From contig NC_067472.1 of NCBI RefSeq assembly GCF_947179515.1, positions 178,326,078-178,390,077 of the forward strand: a stretch of DNA of 64,000 bases. The letters run 5' to 3'. Positions 10,785 to 19,735 of this stretch are shown here, in pieces; within the stretch, counting starts at the first letter, position 1; every line of letters begins with the position of its first letter. The notes beneath the pieces are model-generated. The model had not been told where the DNA came from. It did not search any database and was given only the letters and a program-made list of their open reading frames with translations. The translations under genes were made by a program, and so were the position numbers. This DNA is from Apodemus sylvaticus (taxonomy: Eukaryota; Chordata; Mammalia; Rodentia; Muridae).

Positions 10785-13700
10785 GCAAAATAGCTCCACC
10801 ATCACTTCAGAAATAAAAGGGCTTTTTTTTTTGTTTGTTTTTGTTTTTTTTTAAGAGGCTGGAGAGATGGCTCTATGGTTAAGAGCACACGAAGCTCTTC
10901 CAGGGGACCCATGTTTAGTTCTCAGTATCCACATGGTAGCTCACAACCATCTGTAACTCGAGTCCCAGGGGATGAAACACCCCCTTCTCACCTGAGTGCA
11001 CAAGCAGGCACATGGTACACAGACACACATGCAAACAAAACCCTCATAAAACAAACCTTTAAAAGTTTTTAAAATAATGATTTTTTTTTTTAAATCAAGG
11101 TCTCATTATGTAGCTCAGGCTAGCCTAGAACAATCAAGCCTCCTGCATCAGCTTCCTGAGTGCTGGAATTACAAGAGTATGCAACTAGGCTCTTTTAAAA
11201 ATTGTATTACTTTTAATTATGTGTATGTAATGTTAGCTGTGCATGGGTATGTGCAGTGAGTACAGGTGCCCAAGAAGACCAGAAAAATTGGAGCCGGAGT
11301 TACAAGCTATTGGGACCTATCCCATGTAGTTGCTGGGAACTGAACCCACGTCTTCTGCAAGAGTAGTGCATGCTCTTATCAGATGAGCAGGTCCATCAGG
11401 CCCTGGTGGAAAAAGACTTTCTAGCGAGCCCATAGCATGCTAACCACGAAGTTTCTGTCTCATTTGTCTTGCTGATAAAGGAAGAAAAACTAACCTTCTG
11501 GATGCCCGGGCTACATAAACACAAGTCTCACTGATACAAGACAAACACTGACAAGCTGGACAGACCACCTTCCTGCCATTGGGGCTACTGCTATGACAAT
11601 CTAAGCAGTGATCAATAACTGAACCTCACAGGTGACCCAAAACAGGGATGGCCACAGGGCCTCCCACGGTGTTACTGAGAGGGTGGAAGAGACACTGCTT
11701 GTTCAGTACCCACTGGGCTACTTGGCACAGAGTGATCACTAATAAACGGCTCTCTGTGTGACCGACTCTGCTGCAGGCAAAATCAAACACTAGAACACCA
11801 GAGTTCTTTCCCCCTCTAGTGTAAAGGATGGAATCTGGGAGCTTCCTGTTTGCTGGCAAATGCTCGATCACCAAGCCCTATTCCCAGCCCTTCAGAGTTT
11901 ATGATCTAATCAAATACACAGAATATACCAGTACCAAAGACCACATAGTGATTCTTTGGCCCTCTAAAGTGGAATTAGCCCTTATTGATTGCTAATAACC
12001 AAATCAATTTGCAGATTAAAAACAGAACAGTGGGCTGAGGAGATGACTCAGAGGGTTAAAGAAAGCATACTGCTCTAGCAGAGGATCTGATTTGGCGGCC
12101 AGCACCTACACTGCGTGGTTCACAACTACCTATCAGCAGCTCCAGGGGACCCAATGTCCTCTTCTAGATTCCAAGGGTACCCACATCCAAGTACACACAC
12201 ACACACACACACACACATACACACACACACATTAATGCTCACATACATGCATATACAACAAAGGCATACACACTGTTTATAATTTTTGTTTTGTTTTGTT
12301 TTTGTTTTTCTTCTCTGTAGTCCTAGCTGTCCTGGAACTCGCTCTGTACTCCAGGCTGGCCTCGAACTCATCCACTGGCCTGTCCCCTGAGTGCTCAGAT
12401 TAAAGGAGTGTGCTACCACCACCTGGCTACAGATAAAAATTTAAAGGACAACAACAACAAATCAGACTAGGTAGGCACAGTGGCTCATACTCTTGAGAGG
12501 CTGAGGCAGGAGGACTGCTTTGAATGCAAGATCAGGCTGGGCCACAAAGAAAGACCCTATAGAAAACAAACAAGTCTAAAGTTTTCAAGTGTCTAAACTC
12601 TTGGCAGATCTAGACAGTGGTCCCAAGAATGAAGAGTTGGCTGTCTACTACACTGACCACTAGGCGGTTAGAACACCAGCTCCTGGAAGGGAATATGTCC
12701 TTCCTTAAACACAAAGAAGGGTTTGTTGTTGTCATTGTCATTGTCATTTTTGTTCTGTTTTGTTGTAAGGCAGAATTGTTTCTAGAAAGAAATTTTTGTG
12801 CAGTTTCTCCTAAAAGTACTGTTGGCCTGGAAGGACTCTAGGCTGAGGCGCAGAGCACATGCTTAGCATGCACAGGCCCTGGTCCACTCCCAGGAAGAAA
12901 AGAGGAAGCAAGGGAGGAAGGAGGGAAGGAGAGAAGGAAGTGAGGAAAGAAGGAAGCGAGGAATGAAGGAAGAACGGAAGGATTAATTTAAACTCGGTGT
13001 TTTATATTTAATAGGCACCAGCTGCATCCAATCCTGACATCTTGTCTGACATCTTCCTGAAGGTATCCGACCCCAAGCAAGTCCACTGATGCTCAGAGAA
13101 GCCGGAAGGAGCGCACCGCGGAGCAGAGGTAACTACCGCAGAGGTGTTAGTCTAGCCCTCTACCTGTGGCCTCTTGGCCAGCAGGATCAGTTCCAGGGTT
13201 CAGGACTTGATGGTCAGGCATCGGGGTGACCCTCCCTCTGCACTGCTCATCTTGAGACTTACCTGGGCCTCTCTGGAGAAGGGTTGGGGCTTCGGGGAGG
13301 GGGTGTGCGTGGCACAGCTGGCTTTGGAGCAATGCTGGCTGCCGGGAGGAAGCCATGGATGATGTGGTTCTGCACAAACGAAACCCAAGGCAGGTCACTG
13401 GGAGGAGAGGATCACCTGGGTCCCGTGCCACCATTACCTCCCAAGCTGAGGCCACAATAGGGATCAAGATGCACACCACACACCACACCCCTCCTGCAGT
13501 CCCCCCTCCCCTGCCACTCCCCACCCCAGTTGCTGTTCCTAATCCCCATTGGTGAGGCAAGAGCACTCACTGGTGCACACCATCATGCCATCACGGCTGC
13601 CAGTTTCACACACCTGCCTTCAATTGTCAACTAAACTGGGTTAATCCACACCTACAGTGTTATGAAGCACGTAATGGGTGTCTGTGGGAGGGCTTTTCCA

Positions 13701-16700
13701 GAGAGGATTAACTAACTGAGCTAAATATGAAGAGAACCAAACTGCTGGGGTAGGGAGACTTAGACTGAAGAGAAAGGGAAGAAGGAGGGAAAGATCAACT
13801 GGGCATCCTCATTCTTCTGTCTCAGCTTCCTGGTGTGCTGAGTAAGCACCCGCTGCACACCCCGTGTGTCACCGTGAAGCCACCCGCGGCCACACCTTCC
13901 CCCACTGCGATGGACCATGTGTCCTCAAAAACAGGAGCCAAAATAAAGCTCTACTCCCATAAACTTGCTTCTTGTCCGGTCCCAGCCAGCGAGAAAAGTA
14001 ATTGATACACTGAACATGCATGACCTTCCAGGCTTCCAACATAAGGGCACTGTCCCCAGTGACATCACCCAGGTCTTCCCAATCCTGAGCAACAGGTGCC
14101 TTTCTTATCTTTATTGACCCTGGAACTCGAACCCTGAGTATACAGACTCATCTCATAGGAGGAGCCTGACTCCCCGAGGCTTATCTCAAAGTTGCACAGT
14201 AAGGAAAAAGAGCTCCTACCTCTGACGAAAGTCAGAAGGGACACCACCGCGCTTTGATTGACTGGGCGGAGGAGTGATGTTTCTGAACCCTGTGCATTCT
14301 GTTTTCTGGGCACCGGCCACTCACCACCCACAAGAGGCAGGACACCATGAATGATGATGAAGAGACATTCTGTCTTTATCCTCAGGAGCATAGAGTGGGA
14401 AAACACCCACACAGTTGTTGAACACAGGATTATGAAAAATGTCAAGGGCCGAGAAAAATCAAAATAGCCCAAGGAAAGAAGGGTTGCCACCCCATGCCTG
14501 CCTCTCCCTTGGGGTAGCCAGGCGGGTGTGCACTGAGCTGGACCGGAGAGAGGGGAACCTAGCCGAGCACTGGTGAGCGAGTGCAGGGCAGGGTCGTGGT
14601 CGGATATGAGTGCACGTGCAATGAACACAACCAGGAACAGCTTTGGAGAACTGGTTCATTTATTGGGGAGGGGTTGGATTTATACCCCTGGGGAGGTGGC
14701 CAGGGTCTCTGGGGCAAGTTTTATGTGGCTGTGTGTACCACTGGCCAGGGCAGAGGCTTCATCTACATACTCAGCTGTAGGATGGGCTGTAGTGGGGAGG
14801 AGGGGTGAGAGCCCTTAGACAGTCAAACAAGGAGTGATAAATTCTTATCAGGATTGGTGATGAGAGAAAGGCCTTTACCAGCATTATGGCACCAGGTGGG
14901 AAGCCAGCCAACTCCCAGGAGGAATCGGGGTTGAAGCTCCTTCGACCTTTCCCTTCATAACCTTGGCCCATTACTGTCCCACAAAAGGTTCAACCTTCAG
15001 GATTTTTTGTTTTGCTTTCTTTTACTTATTCGCGTATGTGTGAATGTTTTGTCTGCATAGATGTATGTATACCACATGCACGCCTGAGTCTGTGGAGGTC
15101 AGAAGAGCACATCAGCTCTCCTAGAAATGGCGTCTCAGATGGTTATGAGCCAGCATGTAGGTGCTGGAAGGTGGACCCAAGTCCTCTGCAAGAGCAACGT
15201 GTGCCCTTAACCACTGGGCCATCTCTCCAGCCCTTTGGGTTCTGAAACCAGCAAGGAAACTTCAAGTCTTTCCCTAGGAGAAAGGCACAGAGGCATTAAG
15301 AATGGATCTTCAAAGATGGCTCCTGCCTCTGCATTGGAAAGGGAGCATTGTGAACAAAGGACTAACCAAACACCAATGGCAGGCGACTTAGACCAGGAAA
15401 AGAGGGCGCCAGGGATCTGTGGGTCATTTTTGGTTTATCCTGGGAGCTGGAGAAATGGTTCGGTGGTTAAGAACATGTCTTCCAGAGGACTGAGTCCTGG
15501 TTCCAACGCCGATATCAGGCGACTCACAACTGCACCTCTAGAGAATCCAGCGCCTTTGGCTTCTACAGGCAAGTGCACAAACTCACACTTGAGACACACA
15601 TAATTATAATAAGTCTTTTTTAAAGGTTATTACAGTGAGGATATAACTCAGTGACAGACTGTTTGCCTAGAGTCTAAAAGTGCCTGAAATGTGGTCTCAC
15701 TGTGTAGCTCTGACTAGTTTAGAACTCACTATGTAGTCCAGGTTGGCCTTGAACTCACAGAGGTCGGCCTGCCTATCTCTGCCTCCAGCGTGCTGGGTTT
15801 AAAGGTGTATGCTATACTATTCCTGGCCTAAAGGCCCTGAAATGAATCCCTAGCACCACAAATATAGTTGACATGATTAACAGCTTGTAGTGAGAGGAAT
15901 GGGGTGTGTGCCCCTCGATTGCTGGAGCCATGATCCTAGAAAATGAGTAAGAAGCCAAGTGTGATGGTGTAAGCCTGTAATCTCAGCACTCAGGAGGCAG
16001 AGCAGGAAGGGTCATGGGGAGTTTCCTGGGCTACACAGTAAGACCCTGTTTCAAAACCAATACCAAACAGAAGAAGAAATTAAACCAGCAAGACATCAGA
16101 GAATGAGACCAGGAAGACACTACGTGGCACTCAGGGACACAGTGGCTTTAAGAAGATCTGGAAGGACACACCAGACAGAAGGAACAGAAAATGTCAGTGC
16201 ATCTGGTTAGTGAAGTGTGTGGTGGGGTGGAGGACTCTACTGCGGGCAGTGGCATGATCAGATCTGTGGTTTTCAAAGTTTCAGCCACTGCTCTGTAGGC
16301 AGCAAATCTCGGGGAACCTCAGAGGTGAAAACAGAGAACCGAGAAAACATCTGATTAAGAAGCAGTCCAGGCAGACAGAGGCCAGGTCAGGGTAGGGAAG
16401 GTGGGATCTGGTGGACAGACCCGATGTCCCTGCTAAATATGGTGGGTAGTGCAGGGTGCAGGAAGGAACCAAGTATGACTTCCCTGTGTGGACACCTGGC
16501 CAGGGAGCAGTTTTCAGAAAGACAGGGGTGAATTCCCAGCCAAAGGGGAGAATCCTGAGAGGGAGGCCAAAATTCCTGTCTGTGGCAGACTCCGGATTCT
16601 TTGGAACACGAAGTCTGGGTTTACAGAACTTAATGTTCCCTGATGGTGTGGCCCCCTTGCTCCTACCACTGGCCTTAAAAACTGCATACGAGGGCTAGGG

Positions 16701-16941
16701 AGATGGCTCAGTGGTTTAGAGCATTGTCTGCTCTTCCAGCGGTCCTGAGTTCAATTCCCAGCAATCATATGGTGTCTCACAACTTTCTGTAATGGGGACT
16801 GACATCCTCTCCTGCTATGCAGCCATACATCCAGACAGATCACTGTTATAAATAAATCTTTTTTTTTTTTTTAACCACATATGAAGGCCTGGAATTACTC
16901 ACGAACTGGCTCCGGCGGTTCCTGCGGAAGCTGAGAAGCAT
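3532..16941 (-). CDS. Cep89: Cep89, centrosomal protein 89: first four coding exons (gene continues off the left edge)
   Basis: Cep89 is a coiled-coil protein of the mother-centriole distal appendages, needed for cilium formation. Joined exons are 16903-16941, 13263-13369, 6631-6789 and 3532-3712 (486 nt, 162 codons, ending in phase 0). The product starts MLLSFRRNRRSQF and runs through NHIIHGFLPAASIAPKPAVP, SALAAAILATTLTGQTVAIP and SLPSFETLGYGEEEDAETQ to DAAYAVPHRDQ. This follows the human N-terminus closely as I remember it. All junctions are GT/AG. The segment is the low-complexity Pro/Ser/Arg-rich head; the long coiled coils lie further left, outside the window. The start has A at -3 and shares a promoter region with Faap24. 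The identification is firm; the transcription start is not seen directly. Confidence 0.95.
4595..4873 (+). repeat. B1 SINE with long A-rich tail and clear target-site duplication
   Basis: Starts gccgggcggtggtggcacac and ends in about 130 bp of A-rich tail. The 15-bp direct repeat agaaaaagacataga at 4580-4594 and 4866-4880 flanks it. Confidence 0.92.
5791..5954 (+). repeat. B1 SINE
   Basis: Starts gccaggcgatggtggcatac; near-full-length consensus ending gaaaccctgtctcagg and an A tail. Confidence 0.9.
6631..6789 (-). CDS. Cep89: Cep89 coding exon 3
   Basis: The exon is 159 nt with acceptor ctgtcctag and donor gtaggg. Its first base completes the Arg codon from exon 2. It encodes SALAAAILATTLTGQTVAIP and a Ser/Arg-rich segment (PRQRSRSESDASSFEKDSF) ending SELRLR. 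It is among the most conserved parts of the Cep89 head in my comparison with the human protein. Confidence 0.95.
6884..7096 (+). mobile_element. Rodent hAT-type DNA-transposon remnant (RCHARR1-like)
   Basis: The ends are an imperfect inverted repeat (cagtggtttgcaatc at the left, ggttaagaactgctg at the right). The body matches the second copy at 30510-30737. The family name is from memory and should be taken as tentative. Confidence 0.65.
7561..7592. repeat. (CA)n microsatellite
   Basis: About 15 CA units at the tail of a B1 copy (7394-7560). Confidence 0.9.
8264..9298 (+). repeat. G-rich 16-18 bp minisatellite
   Basis: About 60 tandem units of the form GGGGGAGCCTGCGGAT with variants (GGGGGCAGCCTGTGGAT, GGGGGGGAGGCTGCAGAT). 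Each unit carries a run of 4-7 G. A 251-bp block is duplicated (from 8766 and from 9017). No in-phase stops occur, so several frames stay open; these are not genes. Confidence 0.95.
10739..10782. repeat. (CA)n microsatellite
   Basis: About 22 uninterrupted CA units. Confidence 0.92.
10853..11065 (+). repeat. B3-type SINE
   Basis: Starts aggctggagagatggctcta; carries ctcagtatccacatggtagc and ends in an A-rich tail. Confidence 0.8.
12030..12240 (+). repeat. B3-type SINE with CA tail
   Basis: Starts gggctgaggagatgactcag; carries gccagcacctacactgcgtg and ends in the CA tract at 12195-12232. Confidence 0.75.
12283..12427 (-). repeat. B1 SINE (antisense)
   Basis: T/G-rich head, then tcctggaactcgctctgtac and ctggcctcgaactcatccac in reverse B1 order. 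Confidence 0.85.
13263..13369 (-). CDS. Cep89: Cep89 coding exon 2
   Basis: The exon is 107 nt between acceptor tttgtgcag and donor gtaagtc. It reads NHIIHGFLPAASIAPKPAVP followed by a Pro/Arg/Ser-rich stretch ending SPERP, and leaves two nucleotides for the next codon (Arg). The same DNA is open in another frame, which is a shadow. Confidence 0.93.
13616..14008. mobile_element. Rodent hAT-like repeat
   Basis: Begins tcaattgtcaactaaactgg and ends gagaaaagtaattgatacac, with gccaaaataaagctctactc inside. It is a familiar dispersed rodent repeat; the exact family is uncertain. Confidence 0.55.
14480..14988 (-). mobile_element. Possible solo retroviral-type LTR
   Basis: On the minus strand it starts tgtgggacagtaatgg, has TATAAAT at 14684-14678 and AATAAA at 14664-14659, then a C-rich downstream part. 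No internal retroviral coding sequence is seen. The 3' boundary and family are not determined. Confidence 0.4.
15010..15235 (-). repeat. B3-type SINE (antisense)
   Basis: Ends cactgggccatctctccagccc, the reverse of the B2/B3 head; carries gtgctggaaggtggacccaa. Confidence 0.8.
15690..15830 (-). repeat. B1 SINE (antisense)
   Basis: Reverse B1 order: gtctcactgtgtagctctga, then ccaggttggccttgaactca and gctgggtttaaaggtgtatg. Confidence 0.8.
16693..16875 (+). repeat. B2 SINE immediately inside Cep89 intron 1
   Basis: Starts gggctagggagatggctcag and ends ataaataaatctttttt. Its end is about 28 bp from the Cep89 exon 1 boundary and it is antisense to that gene. Confidence 0.88.
16903..16941 (-). CDS. 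Cep89: Cep89 coding exon 1 (13 codons)
   Basis: The ATG at 16941-16939 lies in AGCCAGGATGC, with A at -3. It encodes MLLSFRRNRRSQF and ends in phase 0 at the donor gtgagt (16902-16897). The basic start matches human Cep89. The 5' untranslated part probably reaches about 16990-17000, but its start is not defined by sequence alone. Confidence 0.9.
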
Positions 16942-16989
16942 CCTGGCTGAGGGCTACGGGCTGAGCCGCCCCAGCGCTGGACTGGCTGG

Positions 16990-17284
16990 AAGATTGCCCC
17001 GCACAGCTCCCCACAGTCTAGCTCCCGGGACTAAAATGACTTTACAACCAGCGCGTCTCACATTGGCTCTGTTTTGAGTCTTAGCCAATCAGAGTCAATT
17101 TTACTGCCACCAGTTGCTCTTGACAACCCAGCAAGGCGTCATTCAAATTCCAGCCAGTGAGGAAGCAGGCTGAGCCTTCCGTTCCATTATTGGCTAGAGT
17201 AGACGCCAATCTACGCATCTCACCCAATAAAACGCAGGCCAGGGCGGTCAGAATTTTTAAAGCCGGCTCCCGGGCTATGAGAAC
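16990..17284. promoter_or_regulatory. Bidirectional Cep89/Faap24 promoter
   Basis: About 300 bp separate the Cep89 first exon (minus) from the Faap24 first exon (plus). It holds five CCAAT boxes in both orientations: ATTGG at 17062-17066 and 17189-17193, CCAAT at 17085-17089 (within CCAATCAG), 17206-17210 and 17224-17228. A CHR-like hexamer (TTTGAA, minus strand) is at 17142-17147, and an ETS/GABP-type CCGGAAGTG is at 17285-17293. There is no TATA box at either start. CCAAT is the NF-Y site. The start sites are inferred from exon positions. Confidence 0.8.
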
Positions 17285-17305
17285 CCGGAAGTGACAGGGC
17301 TTCAG
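17270..17305 (+). other. Faap24: Faap24 5' untranslated exon 1 (start approximate)
   Basis: The sequence around the ETS site ends in a strong donor (TTCAG|gtgagg at 17305/17306). The coding exon has its own acceptor at 17743-17744, so an upstream noncoding exon is required. The 5' end is a guess within about 30 bp. Confidence 0.6.
17285..17293 (+). promoter_or_regulatory. Faap24: ETS/GABP-type site at the Faap24 start
   Basis: CCGGAAGTG followed by ACA matches the GABP/ETS core. It sits 12 bp before the exon 1 donor (17306), so it overlaps or immediately precedes the probable transcription start, as is common in TATA-less housekeeping promoters. Confidence 0.6.
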
Positions 17306-17744
17306 GTGAGGGTTACAGAGTTTCTAGACCCAGGCGCATTGAGCTTCCCTGCCTTTGTAGTCCTGCACAGGGACCGAATAGAGGAGCCACCCTAAGCGTC
17401 CTGTTAGGACACCAGCGCTAAGGGAGGTGCTTACAAAGAGGGAAGGAGTCACTAAAACAGAAATCTCCTGGTTTTAGCACGGAGTGGTAGGGCCCAGCTG
17501 TCATTTTAACACTTGGGCGGCTGAGTTCAAGTCTAGTTCGAGCTAGTAGTTAACTATCAGTACAGAGCCAAGCTTGATGATAAGATCCAGTCTTATTTTG
17601 AAAATGAATAAATAAATTTCTTGAATTCAGACTCAGTAGTTAATTGCCTGAAAAGCCACTCTACAGATCCTGCCAAAAGAGGTCCGGATCAGCTTCGTGT
17701 GCAACAGCGCCTGCTCTAGTGAGACCTTGCATTTTCCTCATTAG
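17306..17744. other. Faap24 intron 1
   Basis: Short intron between the untranslated exon and the ATG exon. It contains only a degenerate B1-like stretch (about 17480-17610). Confidence 0.65.
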
Positions 17745-17863
17745 ACCAAAACCACGGATGGAAAGGAACGCCCCTGGTGGTACAGGTCCGGTCTACGTGC
17801 CACTGGGGCATATTGTGGCTAATGAAAAATGGCGCGGGTCCCAACTGGCTCAGGAGATGCAAG
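17745..17863 (+). CDS. Faap24: Faap24 exon 2 (first coding exon; ATG at 17758)
   Basis: Acceptor tttcctcattag; 13 nt of 5' UTR, then ATG at 17758. It encodes residues 1-35 (starting MERNAPGGTGPVYVPLG) and leaves one G before donor gtcagt. Confidence 0.93.
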
Positions 17864-18564
17864 GTCAGTGGGCTGTCTTCTATCAAAATCCTTTCTTCCC
17901 AGCAGGTTAAAAGAGAGAGAGAAATGCTGGGTATGGTGATGTTCTTTTGCAATCCCAGCACTCCTAAGACTGAAGCAGGAGAATCATTGAGTTAGAGACC
18001 AGCCCTGGCTACATAACAAGTTTAAAGGCAGCTTGGGCTATGAGAGCTTGTCTCAAAATAATTACGTAGACTAAAATAAAAGGAGTCTGGAGATAGGATA
18101 GCTCAGTGGTTAAGAGGACTGGCTGGTCTTGCAGAGGATCCTGGTTTAAGTGCCAGCACCCACAAGGTGTTTTGGGGGATCAGGCTACCCCCTCTTCTGG
18201 ACTTTGGGGGCATTAGGCTTGCTCATGTGCACAGACATGCAAGCAAAACATACATATAAATTTTTGGGTCTTTCATTTTATTTTATTAAAAAGGAGGCTT
18301 AGGTGAGGTGGTGGTGGGTCACACCTTTAATCCCAGCACATAGGAGGCAGAGGCAGGAGGATTTCTGAGTTCAAGGCCAGCCTGATCAACAGAGTGAGCT
18401 CTAGAACAACCATGGCTACACAGAGAAACTCTGTCTCAATCCAACAAAAAGCAGGGTTGGGGCTAGAGATGGCTAGATCCCTAGCATCTCCATTGGGCTG
18501 CTTATGACTGCCTGTAATTCCAATTCCAGAGGATATGATGCCCTCTCGTGGCCTCTCAGGGTAC

Positions 18565-18600
<36 letters not shown>

Positions 18601-19697
18601 TTTAAAAATGAGTCTAGACACAAAAAAATACATTTTAGCTGTTGCTGCTGCCTTGTTATCTGGAATTTCTAAAAAACTCATATTCTTGTCTTTTTTTTTT
18701 TTTTTTTAGGAAAAGTAAGACTCATTTTTGAGGAGGGTCTGGCATCAGCAGATTTTTATCTGTCTAGCAAATCTTGCATTCTCTATATCACTGAAGCAGA
18801 TTTGGTAGCCGGACATGGCTACAGAAAGAGACTTGCTCGATTTAGAAATGTAAGTACCGAATTAGAGGCCCTAAAATCTAGCACCTCCTCCTATCCCCAT
18901 TGCCCCTCTCACCAACCGTCCCAAGTGCTGAGTGATAGCTTTCTGAACCTCAAAAGGAGCTGCGTTATCAGATCTTACTCTTTTCTTTTGAAGTCTGCAC
19001 ATCTTCAAGGGATTATAATTGTTGAAAAAACCCATTTAAGTGAACAGTACTTCCCGGCAGTCCAGAAGTTTACCGTGCTAGACCTTGGGATGGTGCTGCT
19101 TCCAGTGGCCAGCCAGTCAGAAGCATCCTGCCTCATTACCCAGTTGGTAAGTACCAGACTTCTCCTTTATAATATCCCATCCAGAAGAAGCTCAGATCCT
19201 GACTTACTAAACCTGCCTTTATTATAATGGTGTTGGTTTCTCAAGATAATTTTTTTTAAAAAAAATATTGTTTTGTTTGTTTTCTGAGAAAGATTTTTTT
19301 CCTATGTAGACCAGGCCGGACTCAAACTCACAGAGATCCTCCTACTCTTGACTCCCAAGTGCTGGGATTAAAGGTGTGTGACACCACACCTGACTTCAAA
19401 GTAAATTTTGACCCAGGGTCTCATGTAGCTGAGATCGCAGGCATGCGTCACCACACTGGGCGAGATTCAGGCTGTGCCGGAGGTTGAACCCAGGACTTAC
19501 TGCACGCAAGGCAGACACTCTGCCAATGACACCTCCATCTGGTTTATGGAAACTTTTGTGTGTAACAAAGGCTGTGAGTTGGAGCTCTGCTTTTGGCCTC
19601 CAGGCTGCACTGATGCGGTCTGCAGCACCATTATCCTACATTTGTACTGGGCAAAATGGCTCCCGGCAGCCCCTTTGTCCCATTGTTTAAGCAGCGG

Positions 19698-19735
<38 letters not shown>

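Larger units (their letters stand above)
6790..13262. other. Cep89 intron 2
   Basis: Holds a hAT-type repeat (6884-7096), B1 copies (7228-7382, 7394-7560 plus; 11080-11190, 12283-12427 minus; 9355-9450 B1-like plus), the G-rich minisatellite (8264-9298), CA tracts (7561-7592, 10739-10782, 12195-12232), B3 SINEs (10853-11065 plus, 11195-11403 minus, 12030-12240 plus), and a GGAA-rich patch (12895-12985). Positions 9460-10400 are not clearly repeat; AATAAA at about 9955 might mark a degraded LTR. Confidence 0.7.
13370..16902. other. Cep89 intron 1
   Basis: Holds a hAT-like repeat (13616-14008), an LTR-like stretch (14480-14988), a B3 (15010-15235 minus), B2 copies (15440-15605 and 16693-16875 plus), and B1 copies (15690-15830 minus, 15955-16075 plus). 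Positions 14010-14470 and 16080-16690 are otherwise featureless. Confidence 0.7.

Noticed and set aside
10432..10854. 140-codon plus ORF
   Set aside because: It ends by reading a CA repeat and T-rich tract, and its first part resembles nothing known.
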